64,000 nt of DNA from Plut-88900 sp965116945 (GTDB lineage: Bacteria; Chloroflexota; Dehalococcoidia; Plut-88900): assembly GCA_965116945.1 (NCBI GenBank), contig OZ220734.1:310001-374000 (forward strand). Reading direction: 5' to 3'. Both the position numbers and the translations under genes were made by a program. Of this stretch, positions 24,523 through 32,523 are shown piece by piece; positions within the stretch are counted from its first letter, which is position 1; each line of letters starts with the position of its first letter. The notes beneath the pieces were generated by a model. That model was given only the letters and a program-made list of their open reading frames with translations, ran no database searches and had not been told where the DNA came from.

Positions 24523-24915
24523 ATGATCGACAGGACCACCAAATGGCTCATGTACACTGTCCTAGTAGGGTTAATTCCCATAGGCGCACGTCTCCTAATT
24601 TGGGGGATTTCTGAGAATCGTGACAAGGACATGATAAATGCTGCAGATTTTGTAGTATTCGGGCTGATATTACACATTTCCAATATAAACGAGATTGAGC
24701 ATTTTAACGACGATCACAAGTCCTGGAAAACAATTCAAAATGGTACTTCGATAGCCTTCATAGCTTGGTATGGCATCCTATTCGCTGCTCATTTGCTAGG
24801 ACAAGCCAACCCGGGTCTTATAGACACGAACGTTACAAAGTATGTGGTCATGAGCTTTAGTGTCATTTCGTTTCTTCTTAGTTTTTCCATATATAAGAGA
24901 ATCTCTAGGGCTTAG
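24523..24915 (+). CDS. Small multi-pass membrane protein of the AT-rich cassette, unknown function
   Basis: The 130-residue product is strongly hydrophobic, with about four predicted membrane segments by eye (roughly residues 8-28, 40-54, 75-94 and 108-124). A polar loop of Asp/His/Lys lies between the second and third (NEIEHFNDDHKSW). I do not recognise the family. It is the first gene of the cassette, and the next gene starts 16 nt later. The membrane location and cassette context would fit an anchor or effector partner of the downstream soluble protein, but that is inference. Confidence 0.65.
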   Translation: MIDRTTKWLMYTVLVGLIPIGARLLIWGISENRDKDMINAADFVVFGLILHISNINEIEHFNDDHKSWKTIQNGTSIAFIAWYGILFAAHLLGQANPGLIDTNVTKYVVMSFSVISFLLSFSIYKRISRA

Positions 24916-24931
24916 TAAGGCATTCTGCTCT

Positions 24932-25078
24932 ATGGCTACCCTCACCATCTTACTACTCGCTGTTGCTATGACCTTAGCCATATTGGGTGTTGTCGTCTCC
25001 ATTTGGTCAATCTTTATCACTAGAAGACGATACTATGAAGAATATACGAACAAGAGAGAGCGTGATGGAGCCGATTAA
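24932..25078 (+). CDS. Single-span small membrane protein of the AT-rich cassette
   Basis: The 48-residue product has one long hydrophobic helix (about residues 3-28), then a basic/charged tail (TRRRYYEEYTNKRERDGAD). This is a typical N-out/C-in tail-anchored layout. Its last 14 bases overlap the start of the next gene, which points to translational coupling. An earlier start at 24860 would overlap the upstream gene and add an unconvincing N-terminus. No family is recognised, and its existence rests on hydrophobicity and the tight overlap. Confidence 0.55.
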   Translation: MATLTILLLAVAMTLAILGVVVSIWSIFITRRRYYEEYTNKRERDGAD

Positions 25079-26018
25079 GAGTTTCTTGTACCTTGACGAG
25101 TACAAAATGTACTCTATCTCATCCCAGATATTCGAAGGCCTAACCGAATACTCAATTGATTCTCAGGGAACTATTAATGAAGAGACGGAAAAACAAAAGG
25201 GACCTTTCGGTAGTGGAAGGGTGTTGGGCAATATACTCAGATCCGAATTTAAGATTGAAGAAAAGCGGTACCTTCACGACTATTCTTACTCTATTTTTGA
25301 ACATCGTCTGAACGAGCAAGAAAGAATTAGAGTTATCGACTCTACCAACATAACGGAAGCCATGGGTTGTGTTGAACAACTTGCGTTTGTGAAGATAAGA
25401 GCGAAAGCTGTCTTCAATGACATGAACATGCTCAAGGGGATCATAGAGGGATTTAACGACCTAGGAGAAGCACTCGCCTACGTAACAAATTTCGACGAAC
25501 TACAAGGCGTCACCCAACAACTGGCAGAACTCGAAGGGACTCCCATCAATAAAAGTAAGAAAGCAAAACTCAGAAAGAAGCTAAAGGAGCTAAGTAGCAT
25601 CGAAGCCCTTGCTGCTGCCCAAGGCCTGCGTCAAGACCCAAATTTTTTAGAGAAACTCGCGCTTCTGCTGGATTTTGGGTTTCAAGATCAACTCGAAGTA
25701 CGTATGAACGCCAATCCCTACACATTTTCAGCCAACCTGAAAAGAGACTGTCTTCGTGAGGATGAACATCTATTAGTAAGGAAATATTCACGGTTTCCCG
25801 AAAAAACATTCGTCCTTTTTGGAACGATTGCCCAAAGCGCAACGATTGTGGACAAGGCTGATCCTGAAGATGTTAATACTATAAATCCTAAACCCGACAA
25901 TATTAAAGAAGCAGTAATGGGGATCGTAGAAGCCCTCTACGGTATTGAACAATCGTTTACAGGAAAACTTGCGGACGAGGTTGTCATAGACCCCATTGCG
26001 TTATATCGAGAAATTTAA
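25065..26018 (+). CDS. DUF6414-like protein of the AT-rich cassette
   Basis: The 317-residue soluble protein begins MEPIKSFLYLDEYKMYSISS and continues QIFEGLTEYS. To my memory this resembles the N-terminus of the uncharacterised DUF6414 family; that link needs a profile search. The rest is mixed alpha/beta, with a Lys/Glu-rich helical stretch (about residues 160-185, KKAKLRKKLKEL) and no catalytic motif that I know. I chose the ATG at 25065 because a purine-rich GAGAGAG precedes it and the conserved block starts here. It overlaps the upstream gene by 14 nt. Confidence 0.7.
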   Translation: MEPIKSFLYLDEYKMYSISSQIFEGLTEYSIDSQGTINEETEKQKGPFGSGRVLGNILRSEFKIEEKRYLHDYSYSIFEHRLNEQERIRVIDSTNITEAMGCVEQLAFVKIRAKAVFNDMNMLKGIIEGFNDLGEALAYVTNFDELQGVTQQLAELEGTPINKSKKAKLRKKLKELSSIEALAAAQGLRQDPNFLEKLALLLDFGFQDQLEVRMNANPYTFSANLKRDCLREDEHLLVRKYSRFPEKTFVLFGTIAQSATIVDKADPEDVNTINPKPDNIKEAVMGIVEALYGIEQSFTGKLADEVVIDPIALYREI

Positions 26019-26085
26019 GAGTACCTCATAATATTACTGACACTCGTTGGCTAACCGTTTCTCAACGGATTCAATAAGAGCATTA

Positions 26086-26388
26086 CTAGGGGTCGGACTT
26101 GAGGAGGGCGGGGCGGATTCTTGTGTTCCAGTAGTCGTGGTCGCCCCAGTAGCGCAGCTCTTCCACCAGTCGGGCGATATCTTCCCCTGCATCGCTAGTT
26201 AGCTGAGAGGTGGTCCTGTCTCCGGCGAGCTTGGTAACCGCGTTGCGGAGTTTCATGACGTATTCGGCGACTTCGTAGGCGGCGCGGTCGGAGGCGGAAC
26301 GTGCCTGGAGGGCCTCGAGCTTTTCAAGCCAGTCGAGACCTCTTTCAGCTTCTTCGAACTTATCGTCCAGGGCGTCGGTGGTGCTCAT
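26086..26388 (-). CDS. Small hypothetical protein, helical
   Basis: The 100-residue product is rich in Glu, Ala, Leu and Arg, with probable long helices (DDKFEEAERGLDWLEKLEAL and AAYEVAEYVMKLRNAVTKLA). It has a Trp/Tyr-rich end (LRYWGDHDYWNTRIRPAL). It has no signal peptide or membrane segment. I do not recognise a family. Codon usage matches the GC-rich chromosome, unlike the cassette before it. GGAGAACCACAA precedes the ATG as a possible ribosome-binding site. Confidence 0.65.
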   Translation of the reverse strand: MSTTDALDDKFEEAERGLDWLEKLEALQARSASDRAAYEVAEYVMKLRNAVTKLAGDRTTSQLTSDAGEDIARLVEELRYWGDHDYWNTRIRPALLKSDP

Positions 26389-26463
26389 TTGTGGTTCTCC
26401 TATGCGGGTACCCTTCAGATCCTGTTTTCCTTATGTGGAGGGTGAGTGGCAGGCTTCGGGGCC

Positions 26464-26856
26464 TTAAACGATTGCGTCCTGGCCAATTAATTTCTCCGCC
26501 TGTGCCCGGTCATCGGCTGCGAGGGCGACGGTTGCGTAACCCGCGTGCCGGTCCAGGATATGCAGGCTTTGTATGTTAACGCCAGCGTGCCTGAACTTTT
26601 CGGCGAACCTGGCGAGGGCGCCGGGCTCGTCGGGAAGACGAATTACGAGCACATCGTCAATCACTGCTCGAAACCCGGCATCAGTCAGAACGCGCAGCGC
26701 TTCATCGGTGTTGTCCGCGGTTATGATGACCAGGCCGGTGTCGCCGGTATTCTCGGTGTTGAGAGACCGAAGGTTGATGCCAGCATCTGCAAGAACACTG
26801 GTAATCGCTGCGATGACGCCAACCTCGCTTTGCACCATAACAATGATTCTGTCCAC
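26464..26856 (-). CDS. Tandem ACT-domain protein
   Basis: The 130-residue product consists of two ACT domains. The first covers about residues 1-65 (MDRIIVMVQSEVGVIAAITS, LADAGINLRSL). The second covers about 66-130 (VIRLPDEPGALARFAEKFRH, AGVNIQSLHIL). No enzyme domain is attached. Such proteins bind amino acids and act as sensors or regulators. It is 19 nt downstream of histidine decarboxylase in the same direction, so sensing histidine or a related amino acid is a reasonable guess. Confidence 0.85.
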   Translation of the reverse strand: MDRIIVMVQSEVGVIAAITSVLADAGINLRSLNTENTGDTGLVIITADNTDEALRVLTDAGFRAVIDDVLVIRLPDEPGALARFAEKFRHAGVNIQSLHILDRHAGYATVALAADDRAQAEKLIGQDAIV

Positions 26857-26875
26857 TCGGGGGTCCTCCCAGTAA

Positions 26876-28045
26876 CTAGTCCTTCAAAACGTCATCGACG
26901 AGTGCGTCAATAGCCTCGCGGGTGATGTTGGGCATGGTGATAATGTGAGCAATGTCCCCGAACGGAGCAATTTGCCACTTTCGGACGATCCCTTCGGAGG
27001 GTCTCGGGAATACAACTGTCAAGGAATTGTCATTCCGCCAGGCAGGGATACCAACCTCGTTAAAGCGTTCCACGGCGTAGGCGGCCTTGGACAGGCTCTC
27101 GGAAACCAGGGCCTTGAACCCGTCCATGCCGTGGCGCTGGAAGGCGTACCAGATCATCAGCGGAGCGAATGCGCTCCGAGACCCGGTCAATGTCGTGTCC
27201 AGGACACCCACGTATTCTACGGAACGGGCGATGCGTGAAACGTATTCTCGGCGGGTTAATGCGACTCCGCACGGGAGAGGGGCCCCGATCATCTTGTGGC
27301 CGCTCACTGCGACGCTGTCGAAACCTCTATCGAACCCGTAGGGCTGGGGGTCGTCTACGAATGGCAAGACCATTCCGCTCAAAGCCGCATCGGCGTGGAT
27401 ATAGGAATTTGTGACAGCCAGCTCATCGAGTATGCCGCGCACTTTATCGACATCATCAATTGCACCCTTCATGGTGGTCCCTATGTTGGCCAGGAAAATC
27501 ACAGGCACGTCCCTGTTTATACGAATAGTCTCGTAGAGGTCATCGTAGTCTATTTCCCCGTCAGGCCGGCTCTTTATCATTATGTTTCTAGCCTTCAGGA
27601 GACGGAGTATCTTGACAGCGCTGTAGTGAGTATCCTGCGAAAAGTAGACCACTCCATCAGGAAACATCTCCCGCCCTATGAAAAGCCCATACATGTTTCC
27701 TTCCGTACCGCCGGAAGTTACGTAACCCCAAGCCTGATCCCGAGGGATGCGCATCATGTCCGAGAAGAGGCCGATTACGTCGCGCTCTATTTCGTGGGTG
27801 TTGCTGGCGTAGTTGCTGTCGTGGAACGGGTCACCGATGTTATTGCCGCAGTACTGAAGAAAGGCCATAAGTTCCCGGTAGTCGAAGTCCTGGTTTGTCG
27901 GGTAGCCCATCATCTGCGGCCCCGACACCTCAAATTTTTCCATCAACATCCCGAGACGCTCCTGGGCCGCCGCCGGAAGCATGCTCGTTCCTTTTGAGGA
28001 GGAGTCTCCACGGTTTCCTGGACTGACGTTAGAAGGGTTAATCAT
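26876..28045 (-). CDS. hdc: PLP-dependent histidine decarboxylase
   Basis: The 389-residue protein matches the bacterial PLP histidine decarboxylase family: GYPTNQDFDYRELMAFLQYC near the N-terminus, WGYVTSGGTEGNMYGLFIGR, YSQ-like FSQDTHYSAVKI and IHADAALSGMVLPFV. The Schiff-base Lys lies in VAVSGHKMIGAPLPCG. It converts histidine to histamine and CO2. The open frame extends to 28276, but I place the start at the ATG at 28045. The longer frame would begin upstream of the predicted promoter (28088-28115), and family members have about 380 residues. An ACT protein follows in the same transcript. Confidence 0.88.
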   Translation of the reverse strand: MINPSNVSPGNRGDSSSKGTSMLPAAAQERLGMLMEKFEVSGPQMMGYPTNQDFDYRELMAFLQYCGNNIGDPFHDSNYASNTHEIERDVIGLFSDMMRIPRDQAWGYVTSGGTEGNMYGLFIGREMFPDGVVYFSQDTHYSAVKILRLLKARNIMIKSRPDGEIDYDDLYETIRINRDVPVIFLANIGTTMKGAIDDVDKVRGILDELAVTNSYIHADAALSGMVLPFVDDPQPYGFDRGFDSVAVSGHKMIGAPLPCGVALTRREYVSRIARSVEYVGVLDTTLTGSRSAFAPLMIWYAFQRHGMDGFKALVSESLSKAAYAVERFNEVGIPAWRNDNSLTVVFPRPSEGIVRKWQIAPFGDIAHIITMPNITREAIDALVDDVLKD

Positions 28046-28087
28046 CTCGTTTGAGGAATAGTTAACTCGGATTGGCTGTGCTGAGAC

Positions 28088-28115
28088 AGTATAAATCCGA
28101 GACGGCCGGCGACAA
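28088..28115 (-). promoter_or_regulatory. Promoter of histidine decarboxylase
   Basis: On the minus strand TTGTCG (28115-28110), 16 nt, and TATACT (28093-28088). The predicted start near 28081 leaves a leader of about 36 nt. Confidence 0.6.
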
Positions 28116-28133
28116 GGGACTTTTGAGCGGTTG

Positions 28134-28481
28134 CTAGCCGCTTTGCCTAAACTCGTCGGCGGGTGGAGAGTAGACATCGACGAAAACCACGGGCTCGTCG
28201 CCGAGGATTTCGCCACCGTGGACGACGTTACTCGGGGCATACCAGATGTCTCCGGGGCCGATTTCCGCAACATCATCTCCGACAGTGAGTCGCAGGCGGC
28301 CGCTCAGCATGAAGCTGAATTGTTCGCGTTCGTGAGAGTGGAGGCGGTAGGTGGACCCGGGTTGGAACTCGGCGCGGATAAGCTGCATGTTCTTGCCGTT
28401 GACGACTTTTTCGACTAACCAAGAATGCTTGAATGGCCACGGGGTGACGTCGTCCCAGCTGAATATTCTTCGCTGGTCCAT
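28134..28481 (-). CDS. Cupin-domain protein
   Basis: The 115-residue protein is a single cupin barrel. Motif 1 contains the metal-binding residues in RLHSHEREQFSFMLSGRLRL. Motif 2 is PGDIWYAPSNVVHGGEILGD with the second metal His. Small cupins like this bind metal and act as isomerases, dioxygenases or sensors; the reaction cannot be read from sequence. It lies upstream of histidine decarboxylase on the same strand but is separated from it by that gene's own promoter. Confidence 0.82.
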   Translation of the reverse strand: MDQRRIFSWDDVTPWPFKHSWLVEKVVNGKNMQLIRAEFQPGSTYRLHSHEREQFSFMLSGRLRLTVGDDVAEIGPGDIWYAPSNVVHGGEILGDEPVVFVDVYSPPADEFRQSG

Positions 28482-28621
28482 TAATGCTCTCCTTTTCCGG
28501 CGCTAGACACCCAGGGAGTGTCTGTACAAGGGGCTCGGTAAGTGTTGACCAGTGGATGGTCGCGGTCATTGTTCTGTCCAAAGGGACTAAAGGCATAACT
28601 TTGGGGTACTGGATTAAGTGC

Positions 28622-29314
28622 TTATGCCTCTTGCTCATCCATGAATAGTCTCTCCAACCGAGCTATGACCTCCGGGTTGTCATTGCGGGCGTTGTTCACC
28701 ATAGTGGAGACCTCGTAGGCGTCCAGGGCGTCATTGGGGCTGGCGGTGAGGATGTTGGTAAGGGCTGATGGTTGCTCCAAGTCGGAGTCCAGCCAGAGAC
28801 TTTCTGTTTCCCGGGACAGGATGACGGGCATCCGGTTGTGGATGGGGGTGAGAAAGTCGTTGGCGGCGGTGGTGATGATGGTGCAGGAAGGTACGACGTT
28901 GCCCTGGGGGTCTTTCCATGTCTCCCACAGTCCAGCCATGGCAAACGGCTCCCCGGACTTCAGGATTATGCGGAAGGGCCTCTTGCCGGTCGACGTCTTC
29001 TGCCATTCGTAGTAGCCGTCGGCGAGGACCAGGCAGCGGCGTTTCTTCAGTGCATTTCGGAAGGCGGGTTTTTCGGCTACGGTCTCGGCACGGGCGTTGA
29101 TCATCCGGGCGCCGATTTTCGGATCTTTGGCCCAGAAGGGGACCAGTCCCCAGCGCATTAGGGCGGCCTCCCGGCCCTCGATATTCTTGACCGTCAGGAC
29201 CGATTCGGTGTGGGCTATGTTGTAGCCGGGGTCGTAGCTGAAGTTGGCGCCGTCGAACTCGAAGCGCTGGGCGAGATCTCCGAGGTCGGCTATCAGGGTA
29301 TATCTACCGCACAC
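28622..29314 (-). CDS. SRAP/HMCES-family abasic-site crosslinking protein (YedK-like)
   Basis: The 230-residue protein begins MCGRYTL, giving the catalytic Cys2 after methionine removal. It contains RWGLVPFWAKDPKIGARMIN, ARAETVAEKPAFRNALKKRR, LADGYYEWQK and the active-site His in HNRMPVIL. SRAP proteins form a stable covalent crosslink with abasic sites in single-stranded DNA and so shield them. Its neighbours dnaE2 and imuB are damage-tolerance genes, which supports a shared response. It begins 47 nt after the dnaE2 stop. Confidence 0.94.
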   Translation of the reverse strand: MCGRYTLIADLGDLAQRFEFDGANFSYDPGYNIAHTESVLTVKNIEGREAALMRWGLVPFWAKDPKIGARMINARAETVAEKPAFRNALKKRRCLVLADGYYEWQKTSTGKRPFRIILKSGEPFAMAGLWETWKDPQGNVVPSCTIITTAANDFLTPIHNRMPVILSRETESLWLDSDLEQPSALTNILTASPNDALDAYEVSTMVNNARNDNPEVIARLERLFMDEQEA

Positions 29315-29361
29315 GTCAGTGATTCCTCCTGCCCGATTATCCCACCACGAGTGTCGTTATC

Positions 29362-32300
29362 TCAATGCCAGTCGTGGGCGGCAGGCATTCGGGTGCCTAC
29401 ATCCAGAGTCTTCACGCTGGACAGGATAACATTGGTGGTGCCGTCATGTCGGGAGACGACTCCCCTAGCCAAGAGTACGTGATTGCCCAGCTCCCTCTTG
29501 TACCGGGCGAAGACCCTGGGCCAGACGATGAGCTGCACGTCCCCGGTCTCGTCCTCTATGGTCACGAAGACTGTGCCCTCCATGCCCCTGGGATGCTGCC
29601 GGGCCATGGGCCAGCCGGCGACCAGCACTTTTGTCCCCTCGGGGAGGTTATCGATGTCACGGGCGGGCAGGACGTTGGTTGGGAGGGTGGGTCTCACGAA
29701 CTCCATGACGTGGCCCCTGGGGTATATGCCTATGACGGCGTATTCCGCGGCCATTTTTTCCTTATCGGTGAAGTCGGGCAGGTTGGGGACGTTGTCTTCC
29801 GAGGAGATGGATAGAGCTCTCTGGCCGTTTCTCGGGGGGCGGACGGGAAGGCCGGCATCCCACAGGGCCTCCCTGCGGTTTGCGGTGACTTCGTCGAAGG
29901 CTCCGGACATTACGAGGGAGTGGATAGCCTGGGGCTTGAGTCCCGTCCTGCGCACCAGGTCCCCGGCACCCAAGTAGAGCCCGTGTCTTTCTCTCTCCTC
30001 CACTATCGCTTTGGCGGATTCTTCTCCCACATCTCTCACATTACCCAGACTCAGCAGCACCGAGTCGTTGTGGGGGATGCACTTGATTTGGCTGCGGTTC
30101 ACATAGGGGTTGAGGAAGGGGACGCCGAAGCGTCGGGCGTCCTCCTTGATGGTCTCGACGGGGTAGAACCCCATGGGCTGGCTGTTCATCAGGGCTACGA
30201 AGAACTCCAACGGGTAATGGCACTTTAGCCATGCGGCCTGGTAGGCGGTAACGCCGAAGGCGTGAGAGTGGGACTCGGGGAACATGTAGTGGCCGTTGAC
30301 CTTGTCGAATATCCTCTCGGCGGTCTCACGGGGGACGCCGTTGGTTGCGGCTTTCTCCAGGAACCTCAGACGGTGCATGGCCACCAGGTGGTCGCTGTTG
30401 GGCCGGGTGAAGGCGCGGCGTATCTCGTCGGCCTCCGAGGTGGTAATACCTGCGACATCGGATATGAGCTGGACCACCTGCTCCTGCCAGACGATGATGC
30501 CGCATCCCCGTTCCAGGGCCCGGCGCTCCAGCGGGTGGTCGTAGTCCCACTCCGCCCCGTGCCGGTACCGGTCTACGAACTTGGATACTGCGCTGCCCTG
30601 TACCCCGACCCCGGGCCTGATGAGAGCCACCTGGTAGGCCAGGTCCAGCAGGTTGCGAGGCCTGAGCCTCTGTCCCATCTTCAGCTGGGCCGGAGACTGG
30701 AGGAGGAACACACCCTTGGACCTGCCTTCGCTCAGCATCCGGTAGACCTCATTGTCTTCGGGGTCTATGGCGGAGATGTCGGGCCTGCGGCCCTGCCGCT
30801 GCTCCACCAGGTCCAGGGCTTCTTCGATCTGGTCGAGGACGGGCAGAGACAGGAGGTCTATCTTGGCGAACCCGGCGTCGGCGGAACTGTTCCTGTTCCA
30901 GTCCATGATGTAGCGGCCCTCGATGGCGCTCTGCCGTATGGGCACCATCTCGGGTATGGGGGAATCACTGAGCACCATGCCGCCGACGTGCTGTCCCAGG
31001 CTCCTGGGAGCGTGCATCAGCTGTGGGGCAAGGTACAGGAGATCACGCCAGACGGGGGCGTCCACCTTGTCCCTGAAGGAGGGCAGCTCCAGCATCTCCC
31101 CGCGGAGGTCACGGGCGTGGTGGGAATGAAGCTGCTTTGAGAGCATCCTCAAATCCTCTTTTGGGAGGGCGAGAGCCTTTCCCAAGTCCTGGATGATTCC
31201 CTTGACCGAGTATGTGGAAACGGCCCCGGCCAGGACGGCGAACTCGGGGCCGAAGTACCGATGCACCCGTTCGATGAGCTCGTCTCTCAGGGCTCTTGGG
31301 AAGTCCAGGTCGATATCGGGGAGGGTGGACATGTCCTCTGGTATGAAGCGCTCCAAGGTGAGGCCCCAGCGGAGGGGGTCGACGTGGCTGATGCCGATGA
31401 GGTAGCCGACCAGCAGGGCCACCGAGGATCCTCGACCCCGACCCGGCGGCCTCTCCTCCAGGGGGGTCTCGGGGTGGGCCAGGCCCTTCTCCTCCATGAT
31501 CTTTTGCGCCAAGAGGACGATCTCCCTGTAGAGGAGCAGGAACCCGGCCAGCTTGTGACGGGCTATCAGCCGGAACTCCTCATCCAGACGGGTCTCGACC
31601 TCCGAGGTTACCGTGCCGTATCGACGCAGAGCAGCCTCGGAGCAGAGGCGTCTGAGGTAGCTGTCGGGGGTATAGCCCGCGGGTACTGCGGGCTCGGGGA
31701 GGGTATAACCGAGGTCAGAGGCCAGGTTGAATTCGCACTGCCCGGCGATCTTCAGGGTGTTGGACAGGGCGTCGGGGAGGTCAGTGAACAACTCGGCCAT
31801 CTGAGATGGCGGCTTGAGGTGCAGATGGTGATTGGGTTTGATGTGGGGGAGAGCCTGCTCCATGGTGGTGTTGTGTCGTGCGGCGACGAGGGCGTGCTGG
31901 AGACGGTATCGCTCGGGGTCGTGGTAGTGGACGTCGTTGGAAGCGACCAGTGGAACACCGATGTCTCGGGCCAATCGCACCGAGTCCCGGAGAAGGTCGG
32001 CGTCTCCTTCCAGGAAGTTGCGCTGAAGTTCCACGTAGACGGAGTCGGGGCCAAGCCACTCCAGATAATTTTTCAGCCGGGAACCGGCTTCTCCACGCCG
32101 ACCTTCCAGCAACAGTCTGGATATCGGCCCGTCCCGACCTCCCGTGAGCAGCGCCAGCCCGTCCGAGTGATGGGCGAGGTGCACGGGGTCCAGCCTCGGC
32201 TCCCTCCTGTCCACAGCATTGGCGAGGGTGAATATTCGGGATAAATTGGCGTATCCCTGACGGGACTTTGCCAGCAGGACGAGTCGTGTGCCGTTGGTGA

Positions 32301-32508
32301 GGAACAGTTCTCCGCCGGTGATTGGTTGGATGCCAAGACTGTTGGCCAGGCGTGCGAACTCCAGGGCACCGCAGAGGTTGGTGTCGGTCAGGGCGAGGGA
32401 GTCGTAGCCATGTTCCCTGGCTATGGCCAGCATCTCATGGGCATGGGAGGCCCCCAGCCCGAAGGAATAGAAGCTCTTGAGGTGAAGCTCGGCGTAGGGT
32501 GCGGTCAT
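29362..32508 (-). CDS. dnaE2: Error-prone DNA polymerase DnaE2
   Basis: The 1048-residue protein is a C-family polymerase. An N-terminal PHP domain (about 1-200; LHLKSFYSFGLGASHAHEML, LVASNDVHYHDPERY) precedes the palm with the catalytic Asp pair in LPDIDLDFPRALRDELIERV and GRGRGSSVALLVGYLIG. A helix-hairpin-helix region and a C-terminal OB domain (about 950-1040) follow. The length (about 1,050; replicative DnaE is about 1,160) and the pairing with imuB identify it as DnaE2, used in mutagenic lesion bypass. It starts 15 nt after imuB and is presumably under the same LexA-type control. Confidence 0.95.
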   Translation of the reverse strand: MTAPYAELHLKSFYSFGLGASHAHEMLAIAREHGYDSLALTDTNLCGALEFARLANSLGIQPITGGELFLTNGTRLVLLAKSRQGYANLSRIFTLANAVDRREPRLDPVHLAHHSDGLALLTGGRDGPISRLLLEGRRGEAGSRLKNYLEWLGPDSVYVELQRNFLEGDADLLRDSVRLARDIGVPLVASNDVHYHDPERYRLQHALVAARHNTTMEQALPHIKPNHHLHLKPPSQMAELFTDLPDALSNTLKIAGQCEFNLASDLGYTLPEPAVPAGYTPDSYLRRLCSEAALRRYGTVTSEVETRLDEEFRLIARHKLAGFLLLYREIVLLAQKIMEEKGLAHPETPLEERPPGRGRGSSVALLVGYLIGISHVDPLRWGLTLERFIPEDMSTLPDIDLDFPRALRDELIERVHRYFGPEFAVLAGAVSTYSVKGIIQDLGKALALPKEDLRMLSKQLHSHHARDLRGEMLELPSFRDKVDAPVWRDLLYLAPQLMHAPRSLGQHVGGMVLSDSPIPEMVPIRQSAIEGRYIMDWNRNSSADAGFAKIDLLSLPVLDQIEEALDLVEQRQGRRPDISAIDPEDNEVYRMLSEGRSKGVFLLQSPAQLKMGQRLRPRNLLDLAYQVALIRPGVGVQGSAVSKFVDRYRHGAEWDYDHPLERRALERGCGIIVWQEQVVQLISDVAGITTSEADEIRRAFTRPNSDHLVAMHRLRFLEKAATNGVPRETAERIFDKVNGHYMFPESHSHAFGVTAYQAAWLKCHYPLEFFVALMNSQPMGFYPVETIKEDARRFGVPFLNPYVNRSQIKCIPHNDSVLLSLGNVRDVGEESAKAIVEERERHGLYLGAGDLVRRTGLKPQAIHSLVMSGAFDEVTANRREALWDAGLPVRPPRNGQRALSISSEDNVPNLPDFTDKEKMAAEYAVIGIYPRGHVMEFVRPTLPTNVLPARDIDNLPEGTKVLVAGWPMARQHPRGMEGTVFVTIEDETGDVQLIVWPRVFARYKRELGNHVLLARGVVSRHDGTTNVILSSVKTLDVGTRMPAAHDWH

Positions 32509-32523
32509 GGTGGTATGTCGGGG

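Larger units (their letters stand above)
24400..26040. mobile_element. AT-rich three-gene cassette, probably acquired horizontally
   Basis: Base composition changes sharply here. A hand-counted 60-nt line at 25081 has 25 G/C and one at 24601 has 24, while a line in the neighbouring gene at 23401 has 43. Codon choice follows the change, with many A/T third positions. The segment holds three co-directional genes on the plus strand between minus-strand genes. No integrase, IS or flanking direct repeat was seen, so the boundaries are approximate. Confidence 0.65.

Noticed and set aside
30262..32244. Long plus-strand open frames opposite dnaE2.
   Set aside because: They are shadows of the well-supported dnaE2 gene, with low-complexity composition.
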